Assembly: GCA_002633005.1 (NCBI GenBank) | Contig: NMRA01000197.1 | Coordinates: forward strand, 176,072-240,071 | Origin: Phoronis australis | Taxonomy: Eukaryota > Phoronida > Phoronidae | Direction of reading: 5' to 3' | Length of the DNA stretch: 64,000 nucleotides | Part shown: piece by piece, positions 1-13,000 of the stretch | Layout of the letters: each line of letters starts with the position of its first letter | How positions within the stretch are numbered: the first letter of the stretch is position 1 | The notes under the pieces: model-generated | Database searches by the model: none | Told to the model about the DNA's origin: nothing | Seen by the model: the letters and a program-made list of their open reading frames with translations, nothing else | Position numbers and translations under genes: made by a program

Positions 1-127
1 GTTTTTTTTGCGCCCATGGCTGTATCTCCCAAACCGTTTGCAGGATCTTTACTAAATTTAGCAAGTGTATTTATGTGATGTTGACAACGGACGATGACGA
101 CTTTAGGATGATTCTGACTACCGGTAT

Positions 128-178
128 TCCTCTAGTGGCAATTTTAGTATTTGCCTCTAGTGGCAATTTTAGTATTTT
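128..178. repeat. 25-bp tandem duplication
   Basis: Two adjacent copies of a unit containing cctctagtggcaattttag are visible, followed by AT-rich sequence. No function is apparent. Confidence 0.7.
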
Positions 179-751
179 ACATTGACCTCTGTATTTTCTT
201 CAGGTGTGTACTTTGTGTTACTTCGTGACTATGAAGGATAAGTTCCAAGTAGAAATTTGTTTCTGGCATTCTAATGCTGTGCTAATCTCGTATGTTGGTA
301 AATTTGTTTTTAATTCTATGTTTCTGTGGTGCTTTAAGCAACTGGTGTATAGGATGTGCTTGTATTATGAAGATTACTCACATTTTGCCCCTAGCCTATT
401 GAGGAGACAAGTACCATGCCTTTCCATTTTGCAAAGTACAACATACTACATATATGCCCTCTACTGGCCACTTTATGGTACCAATAAACAACCCTAGAAG
501 GATACCGTATACGGTGCAATTGTGGGCGCATTTCAACGCTCTGCGTTGCTCTTGTTTTGAATTGTTGGTAGTTTCGATGTTTTTGGTGGTAATGGAAGTA
601 GGATAATGGTACAGCAAGGAATGTTAGGAGAATGCTTTTATGAGGTGTAAAAGGCTTACTTTGATTTTTGTTCTTAACCAGTGAAGTGAGATGTAATGCT
701 GTTTTAATGGTGAGTGTAGAGATGAATTATCTGTTCACATGTTTCACATCT

Positions 752-919
752 AATTGACCTATCGCTGACGGCTTAACTGACCAATCATAACGCAGCATTC
801 TTGAGAACACCTTTGTTTCCAAAGCCGCCATTTTACCTGACAAGTAACACGTTGCCGGGTAAAACTTTGTTTGTTTGTCGACTTTTCGAAAGGGGGCGGA
901 GCTTGCGATACGTCAGTTG
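752..919. mobile_element. Short MITE-like copy of the 'aattgacctatcgc' family
   Basis: The left end reads aattgacctatcgc and the right end, reverse complemented, reads aactgacgtatcgc, giving imperfect terminal inverted repeats about 14 bp long. The first 110 bp or so (gccgccattttacc, cgcagcattcttg) match, in inverse orientation, the right end of the 2-kb element at 21744-23812. The right end (ggagcttgcgata) matches that element's left end. This looks like a short internally deleted derivative. No clear target duplication is seen. Confidence 0.6.
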
Positions 920-3810
920 AGTACAGTAATATACAAAGATTCTGTTATTGTTTTACACTTAGTGGTGTTAAAGCTATCTTGTTGGTCTTGTCACTGTAGC
1001 TTCCATTAGGAATTTCATGCCAAAATGTTTTAGAACTTGGAAAAATTATTATTTTGATTTGTTGGCATGTTTTATACATTGTCATGAGCAGTTTTGAGAT
1101 TTTAAAAAAATAAGTGAGACATTTTCTAAACTTTAATTTATAGTGTCTATGTTTTTTAGCTATTGTCATTGACTGTTTTGAAAGTATATAGTAGCTGAAC
1201 TCTTTTTGAGATGTGAGATTTTGTATTTTTTGTGTAAAATGTTTTTAGAAGTCTTCAAAGATCAAGTTAAGTGTTATACAAATTTCCCGTCATGTTGAGT
1301 CTTGGCAGAACATTGCTTAACGAACAGCAAAACTTTGACATGGTGCAATGTTGATTTAGAAAATTATAATTGTCCGTAGTTCATCAACTTTGTATTGACA
1401 CCATGTTATCTTAATTGCTTAGCTATGCTTCTGGCACATTCAAGTATGGATAAAAACTCTATGTTTGTTCAGACTTAAGACTGAATTTTTACCCGTTCAA
1501 GATTGAAGTCATGCAGGTTTAGTAATTGCATTGCATTACAGGCTGTCTTGTTGCATTAAATTTTATGTCTTAGTCTTTGTGGAGAATGATATGAAATCGT
1601 AGATTTTGGTTTTAGAAAATCTATGACAAGAAATGAAAATGTTGCTGAGTCATCCACAGGAGTAGTTTGGTCCCGTAAACTAGCAAACTTCCAGTTAATG
1701 TGTGTTAAGTTTGCATATTCCAGTCTAGCCGCAAACGAAGCAATAATTCCCATTCTGTCCATTGAGGAAACATGAAATGATGACGGAACCTTAAATTTTG
1801 GTAGACTGAAGCTGTTATATTGTGCATTACTACTGTTGAATTTTATTAAAGAGCCAATGAACACTATTTTGCCAGTTGTCTTTACATAACACTTCATTGC
1901 CACATGATGTCCGATATGTTAACTTGGCTTGTACACAGACTAATCACAAGTGTTCTAATCTCGACAAACTAGTCACCACTGCAAATTACAAAATTGTTTT
2001 ATTGTATATCTGTACTCGTGTCAAACCTTGAAATGTGATATGTAGAGGTTTGATTATAATATGCCACTGTCACAAAGTGTCACTTAAAAGGGGAACGCAA
2101 CTACAGTTTTTAATGTTCCGTTTTATTAAAAATACAGATGTCAGGTTACCTCCGTGTTAAGTACATAACTGTCCCCCAAACATACGTTTACTTTCCATGG
2201 TACAAATGGTACAATGTTACAACACAGACAATCCCACATTTTGACATGCATTCACGTCTGGTGAACAATGTCGCCATCAGACACACTCTGTTGGTTATTC
2301 ATGTTTGCTCAGAAGTGACTGTAGAACCAAAATAGGAGCTGTTTGCTGAGCTGTCTGTTGTATAGATAGTAAACTCAAGTCAATGGAACAATAACAAGAG
2401 AAAATCTCTCCAAAATAACCACAGATCTCTATTTTTACTAAAAGTAACACCAAAAACAGTTTATTTCCCCTTTAATGCAATGGCTTCTGATTCACACATT
2501 GTCAAAATAGAAAATACCTTCTAGCTGTTTTTCTTCAAACCATGATATTTATTGTTCAAAGGCTCATATGTTTAAAAGTGAGCTATATTAGGGATTTTAA
2601 CATTTTATTGTAAATTAATTTACTAAATAACACAACTTTATTGCAAAACATTACATTTTAAACATTATTACAAGCTCATAGTCTCCAACAGATCCGTGTC
2701 ACGTTTCCAGCTAGTATGTGGTCTACTATGTATCACTTGATCACTGCTCCTGTTTGGCACTCACCACATTTAACATGCATTTTCATATATGCCACAAATC
2801 AAACTATCAACTGCAATAGTCAAATAAGACCCTGAGATTCTTAACTATTAACTTAGACATTGGGGTTGGCATCGTAATGAATAAAAAGGTCATTAAGACG
2901 AGATTCAACTTTTTGGCTTTGAGAGCCCTCTTAGTGGTTTAATGGACAACCAATCAAAATGGTTTATCCATTGCGACGTTAGATATCAACATGAGAAAAG
3001 TTTTATGTAACATTGTACGACAAAACAGCAGAAATATATTGTAACCACATCATATTGCAAAAATGTGTTTAGCAAAGTTCGTGAAATATGAAAGCAATTC
3101 TACCCTGATACCCTCAATGGTCAAGCTTCGACAACTTAACCAGTTTGCTGCATTTAAAATCCAACGCTACCTTCAAAGACACCCTCCAGCTTCAGCTGAT
3201 TTTATTGTTCTCTGGAGATTAGCTTGCACACTAAGGTGCGAAGTTTCTCATCATAAACATGCTTGTAAACACTGGGGGTGTCGATAATTATTTTAAATTT
3301 TCAATTACAAAGTTTCCAAATAACATATTTAAATAGTTTGTGGAAAGTACATGTGGTTTAGAATTTTGAATTCGAAAATCATAAAATTTGACTTTTATGA
3401 ACCAAAACTAGAAAGAAGTCTACAGCTATCATTCTGCTTCCGATTCTGCTGGGCCCGGAATGAAACAGGTCACAAACAAGTCATAAACCAGCAGCTGGAA
3501 ACTGCTGGAGGAAAGCCAAGTGTCAGTACAGTTCTGGGTACGACACTGTCGGCATTTTGTGCAGTGCTGTCACACAATAAGTTGACTAAGCTGATGCACA
3601 CAATAGCCCAATTAAAGTTCATATCTCAAGAATGTAATGATAATTGACAGACACTGATTTCACAACTGGCCTCTGGAAACCGAAAGATAAACTTTTGTTC
3701 ATGTGAAAAAGAAGTTCAGATAAATATGACTCACTAAGTGAAAATATGTCATTATAAAATGGCAAAATTCTGATCAGCCCTAATCACAATCCAAACCCAT
3801 CTAATAAAGT

Positions 3811-4099
3811 TCAATAAACTCTGTTCAAGTCCAAATGGAAGTTTCTCCGAGATTTCTCTCTGCAGTTAGCAGACACAGGCATCACATTATCAGACGTCTC
3901 GTGTGCCAAGGCAATACTTGTTCGACTAGCACGAATCACGTTCAGCACAAGTATCTTGCAGTCTCTACAAATGTCCATCAGAGGTCCTTCTAGTTCCACC
4001 TTGGCCGATTTCTCTAGACTATCATCAGCCATGCAGGGTTCGGAAAGTTTTCTCTTACTTTTCCGCTCTGGAAGAGGTGATGACGGAACAGAGCCAGTG
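3811..4099 (-). CDS. spire: spire exon 15: C-terminal end and stop
   Basis: It encodes 96 residues and a TGA stop. A basic stretch ([12 protein letters not shown]) comes first, then [20 protein letters not shown], matching the CVDCK-xxxxIIxSSRRSL block that completes the zinc-binding Cys set. Acceptor TTCCAG, phase 2 in. Confidence 0.96.
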
Positions 4100-7000
4100 C
4101 TGGAAATAAAAAATCACATACCATGAGAGAAGGTAACCCTGTCTGGACTTTCCAACACAGAATACCTTGATATGTGGCATGAAGAAGTCTTCTGGTTGCC
4201 TGGTAACTTAATTGCACATTTCTGACCAAATTTCCAATTGAAGCAGCCCCCCAATTATGTTTGAAGGATTACACACTTAAGTCATGTCCAGGTGCCAGGG
4301 AAGCGTTAAAAGCATCAACTTTTTTACAATGCATATTTGCTCTATCAAAGCAATGTCATCATTCATATCCATGGAAATAAATCGTAATTCCAAACATGGC
4401 TACAACATGGCTACACTGGCTGGCTGACTGACACTAACTCTCTGCAACAAGCAATTTTCAAGACTAGAAATTATTTCCTATCTGAAAAAGGAAGAAAACG
4501 AGGAGGCTGACTTTATGACAGTAAGTAAAATAAATAAAAAAATATTGGTCTTTAACACAAGCCATGGCTGTATTGCCCTTTAAAGGAGAGAAACAGTGCT
4601 TTTTACACATCCCAGTTATTGCTTTCCCTTTGAAATTCAAAATCTCCATTCACTCCTAACATCTGTACACTAACAAAAGCTTAACAGAGCAGAGACACAC
4701 TAGTGCAATGCTCACCTGTCTGTCTGTATTAAGAGAGCAGAGACGCACTAGTGCAATGCTCACCTGTTTGTCAGTATTAACTACAGCTCAGGGTCTTATT
4801 TGTACTCGAAACAGAACTCAAAATTAGTTTTGGCATTTTCCGTCCTATTTGTACTGATGCGAGCTCAAGATATGTGTCCAACATTCTGTCAAGGAGTACA
4901 TTATGTTTCACATGAATGACTGTCTGATCCTAGTTTGCACCTGATGACCCCAGCATCAAAGCTAAAAGTTTGTACCTTGAATCTACAAGTCATCAAGTAC
5001 GAATTAGAAACTTGGACTAGAAACTCAAAATGCATACAGACACTTCAGTTCACACAAAAAAGAACAGGAAATGTCAATAATAATTGTAAACTTGATTTCA
5101 AGTACAAGGACCAGACACAAGACCTAGGGTTTTCAAGAAAGAGAGAGTTCTTTGCTAAAACCAGAAGGCAGCACTGTCCCATTTATGCAGCCAAATGACA
5201 CACACACTATAATGCTCCTAGAAAAAAATATTCGCTGCCCTTTTTTATGGGCATCCACAGTATTCTCAAATGTACTGTGCATGCTCTCTGAAGCACAAAA
5301 TCTACTATTTCTAAGAAAAATCAAGATAGAAACTTAAAACAACAAATGACCTTCAGCCTCATTCCCAAATAGGGAAATAGTATTAATCAAATTATAGAAC
5401 AATAGAATGGTCAATTAGCCTCATGCCTTCACTTGGAATGATTACTTTTGATAAGTGCAAATCAAAACAACACAAAAAAAGTGATCACTCAAATAAATTC
5501 CATGTCTCAACATAATAGCCATACTTCCTAGTTGGGTACGAGTTCCTTAAAAATATTAAAAGACATCACATAAGTTTGTAATGATTGACAAGATTTCACC
5601 AGCCTCACCTCTCCTTTGCACGTATTGCATGGGTTGAATTTGGACTGAGTGGACCAGGACTTAAGGTATACACTGGAATACTCTCAAAGTGATCTGTGGG
5701 GATTCTCATCTGAAAAATATGTTGATTACATGCTCTCAGATACGTTCAAGCAGAGAAAACACACAAATTTTACCGCGTGGTTTTTTTTGTACAGTCCGCC
5801 ATTTTAACAAAATGGTGGCATCATGAGTAATGTTTCAAATGAAACTTAGGATATAAACTTGTGATTACTGTAAAGTGGTAAACTATCACCATTCAAACAT
5901 GTCTACTTTGGCGCCCAATTTTGTTGAGAAATGGAGGTATGTGTCATAGGATGAGAAATAATGGATGAAAATTCTCAAAAAGTAAAAATTTTCTACATCT
6001 CTCCAAACCAAACTCATTTGCTAAGTCTCAAAAAAAATTGTGATTTTGGGTATCTGTTGGTTTTTATATGGAGTCACTCTTAAAAAATGACGTTCAACAA
6101 ATGTCATGAAGAAGATGCGTTTTGTACGAAATACCATCTCCAAAAAACTTCGAATGGAGAAAAATGGTTGACTTTCAGAAAACTAAGACTTAACTTTCAT
6201 CATCTGATTCCTGTTTGTGACTGAAAGCTCTGACCAGCTTAATACCACAGCATTGTGTACCAACACAATAGGCTTGTTTGAAAAGTTTAATCAAATGTGA
6301 TACTAGATCAGATCCTGATGTTGGAAATTTCTTGGTTTTAACAGTCCAATGCAATAGTGCCTAACATAAGTCTCTGAAGGGAATGTTATGTAATGCCTTA
6401 GGAATATTTAAGGGGCTGGAAAACCCTAGAAAAATTTCCAAATTTGGTCAAATTCAGAGCATCACGTCTAAGAGATGGATGGTGCTCGGAAGCTTTATGC
6501 TTTATGCAAAGTTCTCCACAATATTAGAACATTTTTTTTAAAATGTGACATGAAAAACTCATAAGTAGCAAATAAAAAATGATAATTTAGAAAACTGCAA
6601 CAGAATAGAAGAGATTTGGTCTTGATCATTTAACAATATATTGAACAATATATCAACGTACCTTCCTTTGTGAAATTTTACTAAAAGGACATTTGTGACC
6701 AAATTAATGGCAGACTGATAAAATCAAAAAATCAAATTCTACAGGTTGTCTTTTTTCAGAAAATTATACTATTACTGACTTTTTTGTCAATACTTTCCAA
6801 CATAACCATTAAGGTTATGAAGTCAAATCGACCTGTTGAGTGATGACAAAGTAAGTGGTGAACATTCAACACTTGCTATGATTGTGTGTATCCCTTAAAC
6901 AACACTTATGGAACTTCTAAACATTAGCGACACCTATGTGTGAACTTTCCTACCTTTTTAATACAGCTTTGACACACTTTCCGCCTGCAGAACTTGCATT

Positions 7001-10000
7001 TGGTTCCCCATGGACCAAACAGTGTGAACTTTGTTCTTTTACACGTGAAACAGACCTTTTAAAAATTAACGTAAACATCATGTTCAGTGTTAAGTATTCA
7101 GCACATTTGGTAATTTTTGATTGACATATCAAATTGTTATTATTAAATTCAATATTTATTACTATCTTTTAAATGGAGGTTAACTTTTCAGTGAAAACAC
7201 TGCTTTCCAAGAGGAATCTCATTTGTACAAATAGTTATAGTAAAACACAATACAAAATACAACACAGTACAATACCACACATACCATACAATATCATACC
7301 ATATCACGTCATGCAATACAAGAACACCTATTGATGTCATGGGTAACAAAGAAAAATACACCTAACAAACATGGAATTAAGACTAAGCTAAGACCTATTT
7401 ACCAAAAATAAGAAAAATAATTGTTTAAAAACAACAAGATGCGATGCACTTATTTATCTAACTCGATACTGTTGTCTATAAAATATCAATACAATGACTG
7501 TGGATAAACTCAGATGTGATAAGTGAAGTTTTAATATAATTTGATAAAAAAGAGTTAAACATTAATTTTGTGAAAGTTATCAAAATCTTCACACCAGTCC
7601 ACTGGTCACTTTCTCGTGAACTAAAACATACCTTGCCTCTAGAGACCAGAGCATAAAGTGAAGGGTTGACCAATAGACTCTCCAACTCTGCCTTGGTTAG
7701 CACGGATCTGATATGCATCACTTCATCGACTGTAAGTGACAGGCACTCTACAGGGTATTGCCAGCGTTTCTATGTGAAACAATAAAAATTGCCAGCATTT
7801 CTATGTGGAACAATAAAAATTGTCAGCATTTCTATGTGGAACAATCAAAAAGTCAAAACAGTGAGAAGTAGTCATCTTCAATTCAGCTCTCCTTACCGAG
7901 GAGGTAGAAGAAAGCATTGTGTCACTGACAATAGTTTTCAAAGAGTTGGATCACTAAAGTTCTTGAAATAGTATGGACAAGAAAAGAATGTTAGGGGGAC
8001 CGTGCCCCACCCGACTTATCCATTTTTGGTGTCAGCCATGTCAATGTATTTGCTTGCTACAAGAAAGCTTAAAAAACCAACATCTCACAGACAACATTAA
8101 TCCAGTCTTCTCTGGTCAGTAATACTAAATGGATGACAAGAGCTTCACATCATCAAAGACCCGTTCCATGACAGGTAATAACAGGTAGTTACAGGAAAGC
8201 TTTGAAACACTTCAAAGGAAAAGATTACAATGTCTTCAATTATGAATTTTGAGGCAAACCCTTTAACAAACAAACAACAAGATAAATTGCAAAATAATGT
8301 TAATGGTTAAAAGCTATGAAGCAGAAAAGCAAGCAAGCAATTTTTGTATTAAGGTAATTCTTCATTAATTTATTTTGCACAATATGGTTGACAAGTGAAA
8401 TTCAGATTAGCATGGTTTGTAGTTTGTAGATGTCATAAAACAAGGTAAACCCGCCTTTAAAAATGGAAAAAATGGCAATTATTTTTGAGTGAAATCAGTG
8501 GACAATTACAATAGTATAAAATTTCATCACTTATTGATCAATAAAACAAATTTGTAAATCTTAAAATTTGAAACAGTTTAGACTGCAGTGAGGTATTTGA
8601 AAGTAAAACTAAGAGTTTGAATTAACATTAAGAGCTTTATAAAGTTACACTTTGTTTAAAAACAACTTTTAGTAATATTAAATGATGGGTAACGGATAAT
8701 TATTGACAAAATATGATTGAATATATGGGTAATGTGAGTCAAGCAAAGAACATTGAAGTAAACACTTTATACTAAAAAGACGTATAATTAACCTAGTTCC
8801 AATTAATACAGTACAAGGTAAAAGTAATCGGACAAAATATTGTTTCCCTGTCATAACAGTTAACTCCGTCAACAACAAAATGATTAGCAAATTTTGACAG
8901 CAAAATTCTAATTACAGACTTGCTTAGCCGCTTTGGTAAGCCTCCTTCATTCTAATTACAGACTTGCTTAGTTGCCTTAGTAAGCCTTCTTCATTCTAAT
9001 TACAGACTTGCTTAGTTGCCTTAGTAAGCCTTCTTCATTCTAATTACAGACTTGCTTAGTTGCCTTAGTAAGCCTTCTTCATTCTAAGTCATTAGGAAGG
9101 CTAATCGGACAATGACTTCCATCCAGTCATCATCACAGAGAAGGTCAAGGTCGGCTTATCAGCATACTTTTGACTTGTACTGTAAATTGTCTTCCAACTG
9201 GGTTTAAATGGTTTGATATGGAATAGACGATTTGGTGAAAATTTTAAAATTACAAACACAGCGTTTTCAATTTTGCTAGCTACAAAAGTTACAGATAAAA
9301 TACTGAAAATATTCTAATAATTATAGTTAAAAATTACATTGTTAAGGTAACTGTCAACCTCTGAAGTTCATTCGGACTTTATTGTTAAGTAACTGAAGAA
9401 CTGTCCGTATCAATCCATAAACAAGGTATACACTAAATTCTTGCTTTCAAATGTCAAATAATTGTTTGTAATTGCGTAGCACCAATTTTTGTATAAAGTG
9501 ATATTTTTGCTTTGAACATAAATTCAAAAAAAAACACATGGAATTTCATGTTTTACAAATATCAGTTTTAGCTAATTTATGATATATACACAAGAAAACA
9601 TATCTCAGGTTATTGATTTACCCAAAATGGATATATCAGATATCAAACGGAGATAAGTTACCCATAAATTTGCTATAATTAAAGTAACGTAAAATAAATA
9701 TGCATTTTGGCAAATTGTTGAGGATAGCAATCCTGATCAATAGATATACCATACACTTTACAAAGAATTAGCACAAAGGTTAACAATTACAATAACAGCT
9801 ACCAGCAGGACTTACATGCAATTGCTCTCGTGTTAGATGTGAGAGGTTAAACTGACTACACTTAGGGCTGGGTTTAGACACACGCCTGTTAGTGTTCACA
9901 CATGTGGGGTCGTGAACTCTAGTGTCAAAGTTCACTGGATTGGGGTTGTCACCTCTCGTGCCAAAGTTCACTTGAGCAAGGTCATGACCAATCAGATCAG

Positions 10001-13000
10001 ACAAACTCTTAACATGCGTGACAGGGAGGCAATCACGTGCAGCAGGCATAATCGGGTCAAATGTCTCTCCGTCCTCTACCTTTGATGATGATTTGACAGG
10101 TGACTCACACACGGTGATGCTGTGGCGCCGCTCGAGCACCTTATTACCGTTTCTGGTGTTGCCAACCAAGACATCAAATGCCACTGGAATTAAAAACAAG
10201 ACAAGAACTGGCACAGGATGCCAAGAATATGTGGCTATAAAACCAAGTGAACAGACCTTGTTAACAATATATCTCATTACAATGGTCACAACATGATGAT
10301 CAAATTGTTTTAGACCTGTATGTCTGTAACCATAGTGACCAGGTGAAAATTATGACAGTATTTGACACAATGAGCACTTCAAACACAGTCCACAACAACC
10401 AGTGATCATGCCCAAAAACAAACCTACCAGTTTGACGCCAAGTACTTTTTTTCTGCACTTGGCTGGATACATCCACAGAGGACAAAAGGTCACCACTAGA
10501 TGGCGTGATGAGACCAGCATCGATGTCATCTAGATCGTCAACATCATCATCGCTACTTTCATCCTGAAAAAGGAAGGACTCATTTGGGAATCTATTCAAA
10601 GATAAATACTTCGAATTACCTACCATATTCACCAGGGCAAATAGAAAAGCTAAAAAATCATTGTTAGAGGTCAAAGATGAGCGCGAGTGTGCGAAATCTG
10701 AAGGTTAAACATGGCTGTAATATAGTAGACAAAGTTTAATAAATTAAATAAAACTTATTAACTGGATTTATGAGCCTGAGTTCGCTTTGAATTCATTTCT
10801 ATTTACATTCTATTTTAGTTTTCCTTTGTGTCAGTACAGCGTTGCCAAGCTAATTCAACCATGACTCACTCAAGACATTTTGTGTTTTTCTTGAACAAAT
10901 TTCACCCCTCCCCATCCACGGGGTTGTTTTCCCACCCCCCATCCCGAGGTTGTTCTCTAATCCATTGTTCTGTTAGATCCTTCAGCTGTTTTTCTCATCA
11001 TTCCCTCCTTTGTTGTTACTCTAAGCGTATGTACTGATGCCATGAGTGACGTTTTTTTCTTTAATCTTCTCACAGAATCTTTTGTTTTTATTCATCGTTT
11101 GTACATATGTCCTAATACATGACATTATTCAATTGTTTACTTCTTGTTTTACTCTGCAACATAGCTTCTCACATACTCTGGTAAAATAGATTCCGATGTT
11201 TTTTGACACAGTCACGCTTTTAGATTTTATCAACTACATAGCCTTTTCGTAAAAATCAATTCTCACTTCAAAACTGGTGAGTAACAGAGAGAAGTCTGGC
11301 TTGATTATTTTCCTGGTAGGAGTTGGCGTGGCATCTGTCTCAAACAACTTGGTTCTTGACGTTTCCACTGAAAATAAATCGTGAATTAATTTTCTGTCCT
11401 AATAACAAAAACAACAACATGGAACTGCCAGTCAGTGTGTTCTTCTGAATCCTCTCCTGGTGATTGTCAGAGAGAGAATACTGCCAGTCAGTGTGTTCTT
11501 CTGAATCCTCTCCTGGTGATTGTCAGAGAGAGAATACTGCCAGTCAGTGTGTTCTTCTGAATCCTCTCCTGGTGATTGTCAGAGAGAGAATACTGCCAGT
11601 CTGTGTGCTCTTCTGAATCCTCTCCTGGTGATTGTCAGAGAGAGAATACCGTGACAATGAAGAAAACTAAAAAGAAAAAAGTTTATCTATCACATTACAT
11701 CACCTTTTTCCCTCCCATTCAATCTCCCTTTTGTTCCCTCAACAGATCTATGATATGCCAAACATAAAGACTAGTTACCAGTCCTTGTAAATGTTTTCCT
11801 CAACTTGTGTTCACCCTTGATCTCCTCCAGAAGTTGTTCGTGTAAAATTGGAACTCTTGGAGGTGGTGGGCGAAGTTTCCTCTGGGAGACCTGCAACAAT
11901 AGATAGAATAGATTAGACAAGAACCAACAGAAAATTTTGGATTCTCTGTAAAAAGTGCACTACACCAATTATGATTGGCACTAATACTGAGCTAAGAAAA
12001 ATAAACCCTTTGACTATATATTTCCCTACTGGCCAACCTCAGCGTCTATATATTTACTATATCCTTTGACTATTAATAGATATTTGACAGTTGAGTGGGT
12101 TTGGAATCCTGCTTTTGTCTGCAGAAGCGGCAGAAATTACTCAAGATAACAGGCGACCTAGTTTTGTCAGACCACAACAGAGGTCATGCTTGGGGTTAAT
12201 TATGACATTTTCAAAGGTTACCTAAAATTGTAGGAAATATCAAAACTTGTCAAGAGCAAATTGAATTCACCAGAAGTCAACAGGGCTTATGATGCATTAT
12301 TGTTTTGTCATCATATTCTGAAACTTTCAGAGAAGCAGGATTTGTCTTTGTCTTTGTGTTATTTGTTGGAAACCAGTCATTAGATGAACAAACTTACTTG
12401 GTCGCATATTTTGTTTTTGGCCAAAATATGAGTACGAACTATAAAATCATCACATGACTTACTTGATAAAATAAACAAGACCATCCCCACAAGATGGCAG
12501 CATGTGTTAAAAAAATGTGTCTGCTAACAACATCTGATAGAGTAATACACTACTAACTATTAAGAGTTGAAATGAAGTCATCAAATGTAACGCCACTCAA
12601 TAGTTCAAAACGTGAAAAATCAACTGAGAAATCAAATGCTCTTCGTATTGAGCAACTGGTTATTTTTTAAGCTGTTGCTTTTTCCAAAATAAAAAATGCC
12701 CCATTGCCACTTTAAATGATTTAAAAACAGCAAGTTCAATCATCATGTTAAATTTGGCATAATCATTTTATGCTAATATATATATATATATTGAACACCG
12801 AATCTGTTGCCACAAACAATGTTAAAGCTCAGGGCGCAAACCAAACATTCCTCAAAATTCAGAGATGGAAAACAGTTCAGAGTAGTTTCAAAATCCGCAA
12901 TCGAGGCGTTCTTGGCTATACACATTTCACACTGAACCTGAAGTTTCAGCAGTGACTTTTTGGTCACATGCCTTACAAAAACTTCAATGATAGATTTTCA

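Larger units (their letters stand above)
1..3810. other. 3' flank of spire, no recognised gene
   Basis: No coding region is recognisable. The stretch probably contains the spire 3' UTR at its right end, since the spire stop codon is at 3811-3813 on the minus strand. Several AATAAA-type signals occur on the minus strand (plus-strand tttatt, for example near 2610, 2640 and 3200), but I cannot choose the real polyadenylation site. It also holds a short tandem duplication and a MITE-like element, listed separately. Confidence 0.6.
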
